64,000 nt of DNA from Thozetella sp. PMI_491 (taxonomy: Eukaryota; Ascomycota; Sordariomycetes; Chaetosphaeriales; Chaetosphaeriaceae): NCBI GenBank assembly GCA_021432635.1, contig MU270121.1, positions 62,001-126,000 of the forward strand, written 5' to 3'. The number at the start of each line of letters is the position of its first letter. Position 1 is the first letter of the stretch. Shown in pieces: positions 36,112 to 46,273 of this stretch. The notes under the pieces were generated by a model. That model saw only the letters and a program-made list of their open reading frames with translations, was not told the origin of the DNA and did not search any database. Made by a program: the position numbers and the translations under genes.

Positions 36112-37650
36112 TGACTGCCTGCAGAGCCTGCAGAGACAGCTGCCGGGAGAGACGGGGCGGGGAGCTGTGTGTTCCAGTGTGGCGGGGCTCCTAGGCGAGC
36201 TGGGGAGTTCGCCTTCGCCCGCGGCAATTGGTCGCCGGGGGGCTGGAGAGGGGATCGCCCGGGGGTCCTGGGATTCGGAGCGGCCTTTGTTCGTCACATG
36301 CCCCCGCGCGAGACACGAGGACGGCGAGAGTGAACGGGTCGAGCCCGGCCGGTTTGGAGAAGGGGGGCAAACCGGGGAGCGGTAAGAGAGTTTTGGGGAG
36401 GGAAGGAATAGAAAGGAGTCAAGCAGACGATAGGGACGGTTTCATGCTGGGCTAACTCGGACGAGGGAGGAGGGGTTTTAGGGGGGCCGAGTTGGTATTT
36501 GGGGGAACGGTTCGCGAGGGCACTTGGGAAGGCGATGGCGATGGACAGCGGGCATTAAATCAATCGGGCTGGCGTGTTGCCGTCGATCTGACCCATTGAC
36601 AAAGGGCTAGAGGCAGTCGTGCAGCCATCATCCCCCCTCAGCTTCCGCCATTCCTCGCCCATTCCTGTGGCCCCTACGTCATGGCAGCTTCCCAGCCGTA
36701 GCTGCCCCGCAATGACAATGACCCTTCCCTTCCGCCCAGCTAAGCCAGCCCCCCTTTCGCTCTCCAACTCTCCTCTACCCATCCATCCATACCCACCCAT
36801 CATAGTACGCATAGGGCCTAGGGCCACTCTTGGCCTGCCCTGCCCCCTCGTCCCTCCCCCCCCGTTCCAGCCTTTCCGTCCTGGGGCTAGGGGCGGCGAA
36901 CATCACGGCGCCGTCGCTGGCCGACCGAGACCACGAGGCCACAGAGGGCCGCCTCTTGCATGTCATGGGCTGCAGTGCGAACGCTTAGGGCTTGACTGGT
37001 CTTGACTCGGCGCGCCGGCTCGTCCTGCCTGGTCTCGTTCCAGCGCCAAAGGCCAGGGGGACAGAAGCTTGGTTGTTCGGTGCCAGCTGGGCCTCGTATT
37101 CAAAAGCAAACTCGACGTCGACGGGGAGGGTCTCGGCCCCATCAGCCCGGGACAGTGCGCTGCGCTGCGTTAGTGGAGGCTGCAATGTTACCCTGCAACT
37201 GCTGCTTGTCCGTCCAAGCCGTCGCCGCTCGTTGCCCGCCGCTTCAGCCACGGACCGGGGGCAGTAGTCGAACCCTGAAAATCGTCTTGGCACAGAGCGA
37301 CTCCATGAACCCCAATGCATTACATTCTCAGGCAACTTGGTTGAGCTTGTGAGCGTCGAGGGGTTTCCAGGGTTAGGGTTGGATGCTCAAAACCTGATAA
37401 GGATCCCTGCCTCAGGCGCTTCCGGTTCCCGGCTCCAGCAATGGGTAGTATTACCTGCTGTAGAGCTGGTCGGTGGGTGGTGAGCCAGGATTCTACGGTA
37501 GTTAAATCAAGATTTGATTAGTCGTACTGAGAAAATACGAATTTGCAAGAAATCTCGAGGGACATCGCCCCTCGCCCTGCTGTGAACAAAGCTAGCACAC
37601 CAGCACCTAGACATACTATTTACTGTCTCGTGAATGCAACTGCGGTCGAA
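36112..37650. other. Divergent promoter region between EIS1 and the phosphatase
   Basis: This 1.5-kb region lies between two start codons. It is GC-rich with purine runs on the left, and no gene is supported. Confidence 0.5.
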
Positions 37651-38801
37651 ATGGCAGAAGACGCGCCGCTGAAGACGCCTGACCTGGATGCAGTCGATCC
37701 GTTCAGCCCGGACTTTGACAACATCCTCAACTTCCGGGACGTTGGCGAGACCATCAATGAGTTCCTGGGCAAAAAGTACTCTCGTCATGCATTCCTCCCC
37801 CTCTCCTTCTCCGGCCAGGCTGCACCGCCGTCCAGACGCCTTTGCTGACCGCCTCTGCAGGTTCGTGAGAGAAGGGCTGGTCTTCCGCTCAGCACGACCG
37901 GATGACGCAAGCCTGGAGGACCGGCGCCGTCTCGAGCAGGAGTTTCACATCCGCACAGTTATGGATCTGCGGACCAAGACCGAACACATCAACGCGGCCA
38001 AGAAGCGCAAGCGCGAGCTAGCAGCGCTGGGGCCCGCCGCCCTCGCAAAATCCAACGAGGCATTTGCCGAGCCTCCCCAGATCCCGGGCCTAAAATATCT
38101 TGAGATCAAACTCACTGGGCGCAAGTTTGAGAGGTACCTCCTCAGCCAGCTCGGTTGGTGGAGCTTCATGTAAGTCTGAGGGCTGTGGAAGCCCAGGCGA
38201 AGGCACTGGTTCACACGAGCAAACGCGCTGACGGGACTGGAAGCAAATTCATAATTCTATTCCTCTGCGGATTCCGCATGAAGGCCATCGCAATCTTGGG
38301 ACGAGAGGTCATGCAGCCCATTGGCCTGCCTGGCCTGGGTACGAGCACACTAGACCAATCTGGTTCCGAGATCAACGAGGTATATCTCGCATTCTGCACC
38401 GTGGCGGTAGCCCCTCGGCCGACCCATCTAACGTAGCATTACAGGCCCTGAGCTCGTTCCTGGAACCGAGCGCTCTCCCTATGCTGGTCCATTGCACGCA
38501 GGGCAAGGACCGCACCGGGATCATCATACTCCTAGCTCTGATGATACTCGGCGTCCCCATGAAAGCCATCGATTTTGATTACCAACTCTCCAACGACGCG
38601 CTCCTTGCCGAGAAGGAATACAGGCTGGCCGAGATCAGAGAGATTGGATTGACGGAAGACTTCGCAGGTACTGCCGAAGACTTCGTAGAAAAGACGGCAG
38701 CGCACCTTGAGTCGCGATATGGCGGGCTCAATGCGTACCTGGACTCCATAGGATTTGACGAGGACAGGCGACGCAAGTTGGTAGAGATCCTCGCTTACTA
38801 G
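37651..38801 (+). CDS. Tyrosine-protein-phosphatase-like enzyme (Y_phosphatase3 type)
   Basis: Exons 37651-37775, 37861-38169, 38244-38379 and 38445-38801 give 308 residues. The active-site loop HCTQGKDRTG places the nucleophilic Cys at about 207 and the phosphate-binding Arg at 213 (HCx5R). The N-terminal NFRDVGETIN and VFRSARPDDAS motifs, then TVMDLRTKTEH, are the layout of fungal tyrosine/serine phosphatases related to bacterial lipid phosphatases of this fold. Substrate could be a phosphoprotein or a phosphoinositide; sequence alone does not decide. A hydrophobic segment (KFIILFLCGF) follows the second intron. Introns are 85, 74 and 65 bp with phases 2, 2 and 0. The stop lies only 20 bp from the LTV1 stop on the other strand. 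Confidence 0.9.
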
Positions 38802-38821
38802 TTCATGCATACAAGTACGGC

Positions 38822-40125
38822 CTATCGGTACTTCGGCCGTATCCGCGCAGGACCGAGCTCCCTGCGGATCTCATCAAGCTGCTCTGTCCCGGTTTTCCAG
38901 TTCCCCTTCTTGATATGTTTTTTGCCGTGTGTTGTATAGCTGCCGAGGAAGTCATCGAGTATGTTGTCGAAGTCGGCACGCACCGGCCCCTGCACGCTAG
39001 ACACGGATGAGATGGCCGAGACCGAGCCCATCTCATCCATGTCCTCATTGTAAGCCTCCTCGATCTTCTCGAATCGAGAATCCAGGATGCCCATCTGCTC
39101 TGTCCGGGCCAGAATGGATGAAGACATGGAATAGTTGGAGGGATTCGTGAGAGCGCCCTTCCTCTTCTTCTTGCGGCCGCCGTTTGTCGTTGTCGTAAAT
39201 ATCGAGGACTCCACCTCGGAGGCCACAGGCGCCGCAGCCTTCTTTCCGCTCTTCTCATCGCTCTTGAACTTCTTGAAGTCCTCCATCCAGTCCTGCGAGG
39301 GGCCCTCAACCGGCGGTTCCTTGCTCGTATCGACGAGCTGCGGAACCTCGTCGTCTCGGAACTCCTTCGCTGGTTTCGCCGTGTGGTCGGACTCCCAGCC
39401 CTCGTCGTCATCGTACTCTGGATACGTCTCGTCAAACTCGTGCTCGTCCAGCTCCTGTGAATCTTTCGCTAGTTCCTTGAACACGTCATCGTCCTCGTCG
39501 TCGACGTACGCATCGTCTTCCAGCGCCTCGAGCACCTCGCGCAAGCGGGGGTCCATGTCTGGCTGGAACCCGGCGATTGCATCAGGGATGTCTTGCTGTG
39601 CTTGGTATGTGACCCTCTGTAGGTTCTTAGAAGGCAGTATGCTCTCGTCAAATAGCTCTTGAGACTCGTTCTCTAGGTTCAGCTGCCTGAGGGCATCGTC
39701 CAGGGACTGCTTCTCTTTTCCTTTCCCTTGGTTGATCACCGGGTTTGCCTCGACAAAGACCGCCTCGCCACTGCCTTGTCCCAGACCCCTCAGGTGCTGC
39801 ATGTAATCGTACTCGGTATCGTCGAAATACACGCCATACTCGGCAGCCTCGCCCTCGTTGGCCCGGATGCGGTCAGCATCGGCGCCGAGCTGGGACGCCA
39901 GGTCGCTGATGGTAGATCCGCGGGTGGAAACGCCTTTGGCCGCATTGGGGAGTTGGGTCGGATTGAGCACCATAGACGGCGCTTCGTCGTCATGGATGAG
40001 AGGGTCATTTTGAGGTCGGTGGACGAGCGTGAAGTGCGTCGCCGTCTTCTTGTCACTTTGGAGGGGTTAGCGGGGACTGGGTGGTCGTGGAGGGGCAGAA
40101 CTCACATCCACTTGCGCCGAGGCAT
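38822..40125 (-). CDS. LTV1: LTV1, 40S ribosome assembly factor
   Basis: Minus-strand exons 40125-40106 and 40055-38822 give 417 residues (yeast: 463). The first exon codes for only MPRRKW plus two bases. The 50-bp intron joins it to [20 protein letters not shown], the conserved Ltv1 N-terminus, so the gene model depends on this splice. The central part is strongly acidic ([26 protein letters not shown]). The C-terminus ends [19 protein letters not shown]. Ltv1 travels with pre-40S particles, binds Rps3 and Enp1, and is released by casein-kinase phosphorylation late in assembly; these facts come from yeast. It is transcribed divergently from LSG1. Confidence 0.94.
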
Positions 40126-40570
40126 CTTGGCTAGCCTTTTTGTATAGAGTGCGGCGCTTTCGGCCGGTTATGTAGGAAGAGAAGCGAGAATGTCGAAAGA
40201 ATGCCTTTGTGCCTTGTGTGGTCGAGGAGGAGGGTCAAGAGGGTGTCTGAGCAAATTCGGGCGGACCGCAAGCGCACAACAGAATCGAAAATTTTAGTGG
40301 GGTTAGGCCGTTATCAATTATCGATTGTCGCTCGCACTCCCCGCACTTGCAAATTTGCCCCTCCATTATTCAGCGTGATCTGAGGGCAGCGACGTCAAGA
40401 GTCTCAGCTGTTGCGTGACACTCTGATTCATCCAACAGCAACATCAACAACGAGGTCGGCCTGCCTGCTGATAGACAAGTGAGATTCGAGAACGGTCTCT
40501 CTAAAGACAAATCCATCATCGACTGCAACTAAGAAAAGACACCCTTACGCACTGCAATCAACCCTCCACG
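40126..40570. promoter_or_regulatory. Bidirectional LTV1/LSG1 promoter with RRPE-like element
   Basis: The 445 bp between the two start codons must serve both genes. GAAAATTTT at 40287-40295 matches the core of the RRPE element (TGAAAATTTT) of yeast ribosome-biogenesis promoters. I did not find a good PAC element (GCGATGAG). Pairing of a 40S with a 60S assembly factor makes shared control plausible. Confidence 0.6.
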
Positions 40571-42598
40571 ATGCCGAAGGCCAAGTCCAAGACCTCAGTC
40601 GGACTCGGCAACACGCTGATGAACGACCGGTTCGGGAAGGGTAAAGGATCGGATAGAAAGCGGACGTCGGCTGTCACTCGCATCAACCATGCAACAGGCG
40701 AGGAATACATCGTTAACGATCGAGCCGAGGCAGCATGGGTGAAGATGCGCTCCGTCACGGAGCAGGGCGCCCTTGACGAATTCCTGGCCACTGCTGAACT
40801 CGCGGGAACCGACTTCACCGCAGAGAAAATCAACAATGTCAAGATCATCCACACCGACCAGCGGAACCCATACTTGCTATCGGTCGCGGAGGAGCGGGCG
40901 GTTCTGGGCAAGCAGAAGGAGCACAAGGCACGCTTGACGGTGCCGCGGAGACCGCGCTGGGACACTTCAACCACCCCGGAGGAACTGGACCGCCGGGAGC
41001 GCGACAGTTTCTTGAACTGGCGAAGAGGCCTTGCCGACCTCCAAGAGACCAACGATTTGCTGATGACACCATTTGAGAGGAACTTGGAGGTGTGGCGCCA
41101 GCTTTGGCGTGTGATCGAACGGTCCGACCTCGTGGTTCAGATCGTGGATGCTAGAAATCCGCTTCTGTTCCGTTCCGAAGATCTAGAGCTCTATGTAAAG
41201 GACGTCGACCCAAAGAAGGAGAACCTTTTGCTCATCAACAAGGCCGACATGATGACATACGCCCAGCGAAAGGCTTGGGCCGCGTATCTCAAGGAAGCCG
41301 GTATCGCCTACCGATTCTTTTCTGCGGAGCTCGCAAAGGAGTATAATGAGTCGCGTGAGAGGGACTCCGAAGAAGAGTCGGGGGAAGAGTTGGAGGAAGA
41401 GTCGGGCTCGGACGATGGAGAGGTGGAGGAGGGCGGTGCCTCACTTGAGTCCGCGGACAACGACGCCACGTCTGGAGAGGCAAGCGAGGGAGAGAGCGAT
41501 GCCGCTGCCGAGCAATCAAACGACTCCGAGGCAGATACCAGGATTCTGACAGTTGACGAACTGGAGAGCATTTTCTTAAAATATGCGCCTACACGCGAGG
41601 GTGAGTCATTCCGTGGTACATACCTGGCTGCCTCGCTGAGTCTAACTGTGCCTTTAGACGGGGAACAAAAGTTACAAGTGGGCTTGGTCGGCTATCCAAA
41701 CGTCGGAAAGTCTTCCACTATCAATGCGCTGATTGGGGCCAAGAAGGTATCAGTTTCTTCGACTCCTGGAAAGACCAAGCATTTCCAGACCATCCACCTT
41801 AGTGAAAAGGTCATCCTATGCGATTGCCCCGGTCTGGTGTTCCCCAACTTTGCAAACACTAAGGCAGATCTCGTCTGCAACGGGGTTTTGCCCATCGACC
41901 AGCTACGAGAGTACTCAGGTCCTTGTGCCCTTGTTGCCCGTCGGATTCCTCAGCCATTCCTTGAGGCCGTCTATGGTATCCAAATACGCACCAGGCCTCT
42001 TGAAGAGGGGGGAATAGGCATCCCTACGTCCGAGGAGCTGCTTTCCGCTTACGCCCGCCACCGGGGCTTCATGACCCAGGGTCTGGGCCAACCCGATCAA
42101 TCTAGAGCGGCTCGCTTCGTGCTTAAGGACTATGTCAACGGCAAGCTGCTGTACTGTGAGCCACCGCCAGGGGACATAGATGCCATGGAATTCAACCGCG
42201 AGCTTTACGACATGGCTCATTTGCCTACCAAGAGGCGGCTAGCTCTTGCGGCAGCTATGGACGCTATGACGGTCGAGGACGGCGACGACATGTCCCTCCT
42301 GTCGGACATGGTGCCACTACGGCAAGGAAGCAAGTCGACGAACCTTGACAAAGCATTCTTCAAGGCGGACCCAGGGAACGGCGGCCATCTGAGCATGCCC
42401 TTCAACCACAAGTACACCGAGCAAGGCAAGGCACTTGGTTCTGGAAAGCAGCTGAGCGGCCGTAAGATGCGGACTATGATTGCGCTCGAGCAGGGCATCG
42501 ACCCCAAGGACGTCCAACTTACGTCCGGCAAGAAGCACTTCAAGGGAGGTCAGAAGGGTAAAGCAAAGAGGAAAGGAAACTCGGCCGATGATGACTAA
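40571..42598 (+). CDS. LSG1: Large subunit GTPase 1 (Lsg1), 60S maturation
   Basis: Exons 40571-41600 and 41658-42598 give 656 residues (yeast: 640). The G motifs are circularly permuted: NKAD (G4, about 223) comes before the P-loop GYPNVGKSS (about 355) and DCPGL (G3, about 399), diagnostic of the YlqF/Lsg1 class. The N-terminus shows GLGNTLMNDRFGKGKG, and WRVIERSDLVVQIVDARNPL precedes G4. An acidic Ser/Glu-rich insert lies at about 258-325. Lsg1 releases the export adaptor Nmd3 from cytoplasmic pre-60S subunits. The 57-bp intron (GTGAGT, CTAAC, TTTAG) is a multiple of three without a stop, so an unspliced reading gives 675 residues; the spliced form matches the family better. Confidence 0.95.
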   Translation: MPKAKSKTSVGLGNTLMNDRFGKGKGSDRKRTSAVTRINHATGEEYIVNDRAEAAWVKMRSVTEQGALDEFLATAELAGTDFTAEKINNVKIIHTDQRNPYLLSVAEERAVLGKQKEHKARLTVPRRPRWDTSTTPEELDRRERDSFLNWRRGLADLQETNDLLMTPFERNLEVWRQLWRVIERSDLVVQIVDARNPLLFRSEDLELYVKDVDPKKENLLLINKADMMTYAQRKAWAAYLKEAGIAYRFFSAELAKEYNESRERDSEEESGEELEEESGSDDGEVEEGGASLESADNDATSGEASEGESDAAAEQSNDSEADTRILTVDELESIFLKYAPTREGESFRGTYLAASLSLTVPLDGEQKLQVGLVGYPNVGKSSTINALIGAKKVSVSSTPGKTKHFQTIHLSEKVILCDCPGLVFPNFANTKADLVCNGVLPIDQLREYSGPCALVARRIPQPFLEAVYGIQIRTRPLEEGGIGIPTSEELLSAYARHRGFMTQGLGQPDQSRAARFVLKDYVNGKLLYCEPPPGDIDAMEFNRELYDMAHLPTKRRLALAAAMDAMTVEDGDDMSLLSDMVPLRQGSKSTNLDKAFFKADPGNGGHLSMPFNHKYTEQGKALGSGKQLSGRKMRTMIALEQGIDPKDVQLTSGKKHFKGGQKGKAKRKGNSADDD

Positions 42599-43129
42599 AT
42601 GCGAGGCGAGGCGGGACGTACGTGTTACTCCGGCTGCTGTTCGGGGCGGTAACGTGGGATAGACCTAGTTTACGTAGCACTATCATTGCACACGCATGAT
42701 CCCGGCGTTTTGATGTCAACCAACCTACCTATTTCGGGGGTATAAGGATTCTAACATCACGGAGTTTAAAAGTATCTGAGGAAATCATGGCATAAAGTGG
42801 CTTGAAAAAAATAATTAAGCATTTTCCCGTGTATTCATGTGAACTCCGGATGACCTCGTCCTGTCTAAACCGATGCGTTCGTATCCCCGCCAGTCCAACA
42901 GACAGCAACACAATCATAAGTATTTCAATCAACGATTCCAACCCACGAATTAGTCCGAATTTGCATCTCAGCCGTGTATCTCTGATCTTAGTATAAGCAG
43001 ACGTGTCTGCGCGAACACGCATATGTAAGGTGGGAAAAAAGAAGGGAAGAGAGGGACAAGAAGCGAAACACCGCCTCTTTGCTAAGGTTGGCTAGACGGT
43101 GTGGGAGAGATGGTAGAGCATGAAACCGT
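42599..43129. other. Convergent intergenic space (LSG1 and GT2 3' ends)
   Basis: This 531-bp stretch lies between stop codons and has AT-richer patches (GAAAAAAATAATTAAGC at about 42804). No gene is seen. Confidence 0.55.
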
Positions 43130-46100
43130 CTAATAGTTGAATACCATCAAGCTTGGGTTGAGAACCAGCGGGGTCAGCGCATGGCTCACCAGGTTTACGG
43201 CTAGGGGCACGATGGCCGTGAAGTCGGTGATCTCCCAGCCGCGGGGCGCATAACGACCAAGGAAGATCATGACGCCCGACACGAGGAAGACGAAGAGGTA
43301 CATGAACTTGAACGTCTTGAGGATCTTGGGGATCTCCTGGAAGAAGTTGGAGTTTTCTTTCTCCTTGGACGTGGCGCCCCATTGCATGTCGATGTGCAGC
43401 AAGTGGGCGAGCAGGGCGCCGCTGACGTGGAACGAGAGGCCGCCGAAGAAGACGGTCATCATGGGCGTCCACTTGAAGTTCTCGAACAGGGAACCGAGCA
43501 GCGAGCGCTCGCCGTTGCGGTACCGCAGCGCCGCGAGGGCGACGTGACCGAGAACGTTGAAAACGGCGACCAGCGAGACGAAGACCTGCCATGAGCTGAG
43601 GTAGCAGTGGTCAAGGGTATCGCTGAACCATCCCACGAGGAAATAGTTGAGGATGGTGAGGAGCAGGGCGGAGGCTAGGGCGAAGTCTAGTGGAGCGTTA
43701 ATATTAGGGCGAGAGCATGAAAGACTAGATGGGCATCTTACAGGAGCACATGTACGCGAAGATAGATATCTTTGAGGAGTACATGATGTTAGAGTTCAGG
43801 AAGGTAAAGAAGAGCGGAGTGAACGGGCCCTTCATCGGCCATCGGTGGACGGGATGGAAGACCATCTCACTGACGCCGTAGGCGTATCTGAAGTTGTTAG
43901 CACGTGCATTATATTGCAACTGTACTGGGCCGACTCACTTTTGCCAACGGGCGATCTCGTCGTAGATTGTCAGGGACACACCCTCTTGGAATCCTTCGCC
44001 GTGGTAGCTAGCGATTCTGACGATGCTACCCTTGATCTGGACGCGCAGTGCGATATCGAAGTCCTCAGAAACGTGGCTCTCAGACCAGTAAGCGACGTAG
44101 CCATCGTCCTCGACGACTCCGACGTCTTGAACTGCTAAAGAGGGGGTCAGCCATCCCTGACCTCCTTCAGGGTATGTTGGCGAGAGCTTACCTTGCCATC
44201 TCAAGAAAGCGTTGTGGCCGACAAAGGGAGCGACCTCGCCTGATCCGATAGAGAATCGAATGGCCGTGTAGACAAGATTAGTGAAGAATGTGATACCGTT
44301 CTCGAAGTAGTCCCACGAGACCTGCATGACACCAGTGGAATGCTGGACGATAGCAACTTCTGGAGACAAGAACATCTCGGCAGCACCGTACAGGAGGCAA
44401 TCAACGGGCTGTGATCTCGTATTAGTATCTGGAAGGCAGGTATGTGAGGGGCTATCTTGGCTTACAACTCGGGTGTCAGAGTCGACAATAAGGATGAACT
44501 CGCCCATCCTGATATTTCCCGCAGCCTGGGCCCTTGGGTTCTCCTGTAGGACGCGAGCAAGAGCGGACTGGTACATCTCGTCCTCCTCCTGCTCGTCGAT
44601 CATCTCGGTTCCTTCGGCCGCGCACTTGGCATCGACCATCTCTTGCAAGTAGGCCTCGACCTTCTGCGAGATGTTGAGGGCAAAGTTCATATTAGAGGCC
44701 TTCTTGAACTTTCCCTTACGCACGAAGCCTTCGTGGCCATGCTTGGGTCGAGACACCCAGCCGATGTTGTTGTCGTGGTAAAACTCGATGCGCTTCTGGG
44801 CTTCTTCCTCCGAGATGATCTGCAGACCGTCGTCATTGATGAAGATGCTTGCCGATCCGCCGTGGCTCTCGTAGTACGAGATGGCAGCCTGAAGACTGCG
44901 CACTGTGGGGATGATAACAGACTCCATGCCCTCCTTGTAAACAGGCATCTGGATCGTGATGTGGGCCGGCGCGAATCCGTCCATGTAAGCGCGCCGTAAC
45001 GAGGGCTTGTTGGGCGAGTAGTACCTCGAATTGGTCTTTTGGCCACCAATAGGACCTACGATCTGAAAGATGTCGCAGAAGATGACCTGGAAGAAGAAGA
45101 TAGAGACAAATAGAAGGAATGGGACGCAGACGAGTAGTCCTAGGCGCTTGTACGTTCCGTCTAGGACGCACTCGATGAGGAGCTGTGACACGTAAACGCC
45201 GCAGAGAAGCACGATGGCGAGGCAGATGCCCATGCCGACGAATACAGAACTGTTCCGCATCACGGGTCGGGCCAGAGACTCCGGCGCGTCGGTGGACTCG
45301 TCCTTCTCCAAGACTTCGGTGCTGTCGTTGCTGAAGGTTCCTAGCGCCCCAGCGCCCTTCTCGGCTCCCATCACACCCTTGTAGATTGACGTATTCGACG
45401 AATATACCGATGGCGGTCGCGATGGCGAGTGCAATAGACTGAATGGCAGTGCACCTGTACCCCACACGAGAGCAAGAAGCTTCTCCTCCAACCGCGTAGC
45501 AGTCGGAACGATCTGTTGGAGGTCGTCGTGCCAAACTAGCATCATTTGCTCGTGTCGAACCAGGCAGGCATACTGGAACTTCTTGACACTGGACGGCACC
45601 ATCGAGTCAAGAGAGTCGGCAATTTGCAGCTGTGAACCGTCCGAGAAGCGCAGTTCTGTTTGGCCCGGGGAGATACCAGCGAGTATACCGTCCAGGATGT
45701 TCGGCTTCATGGTAAACGCGACCACGAGATTGAGGCGCTGAATGCAGCCTAACAAAGAGGGTGACACGTCGTCCGGATAGCTCACGTATTGGCCTCTTGC
45801 TCTTTTCAGGAGTACTCCATACGGATCACCTGGTATCCTCGCTGACGCGGGTGGTATCCACCCGCTCGCGACTACTCGATTGTTGAGGTACGAGATCATC
45901 TGCGGAACGATCGTTAGCATTTAGACTGACCACGGGCGCGCCACGACACACAACTTACCGTCTTGTATCGAAACTCATCGGAATAGGTGACAGCCGATGA
46001 CCGTGAAGCATCTGAGGCGATTGACAGCACTCCTGACGAGCCTGTGTGCTGGTGGTGGTGGTACACTCCATGCCCTCCCACGCCTGGGACTGCGAAGTCC

Positions 46101-46273
46101 GACGCCGTTGGTGATGCTGATCTTTGCCTAGGCTGAGGGCTGTTGTTCCTTTGGTAGACAGGATTGGGAGCGGGGAAATCATGCCCCAAAGTCGGACTCA
46201 TTGGCGATGCAATCCTTGGTGTACCGGTAAGGTTTCGGAGAGGATACTCTCCGCCGTACCCGTTGCTCGCCAT
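43130..46273 (-). CDS. Membrane GT2 polysaccharide synthase (fungal chitin-synthase-like)
   Basis: Minus-strand exons 46273-45959, 45899-44466, 44408-44192, 44134-43939, 43887-43742 and 43686-43130 give 954 residues. A disordered, Pro/Ser/His-rich cytosolic N-terminus (1-105) is followed by two membrane segments at about 323-350 and 358-385. The glycosyltransferase core shows MPVYKEG, INDDG (about 459-463), IVDSDTRV (about 576-583), VSEDFDIALR (about 677-686, the TED-like acceptor motif) and ARWQKYAYG, a QxxRW-like variant. Several C-terminal membrane segments follow. This architecture fits processive GT2 synthases; the closest family I can suggest is the fungal GT2 group needed for hyphal growth on surfaces (Zymoseptoria GT2). 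The polymer made is unknown. Introns are 51-59 bp; introns 2 and 3 are both 57 bp and stop-free. Confidence 0.88.
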
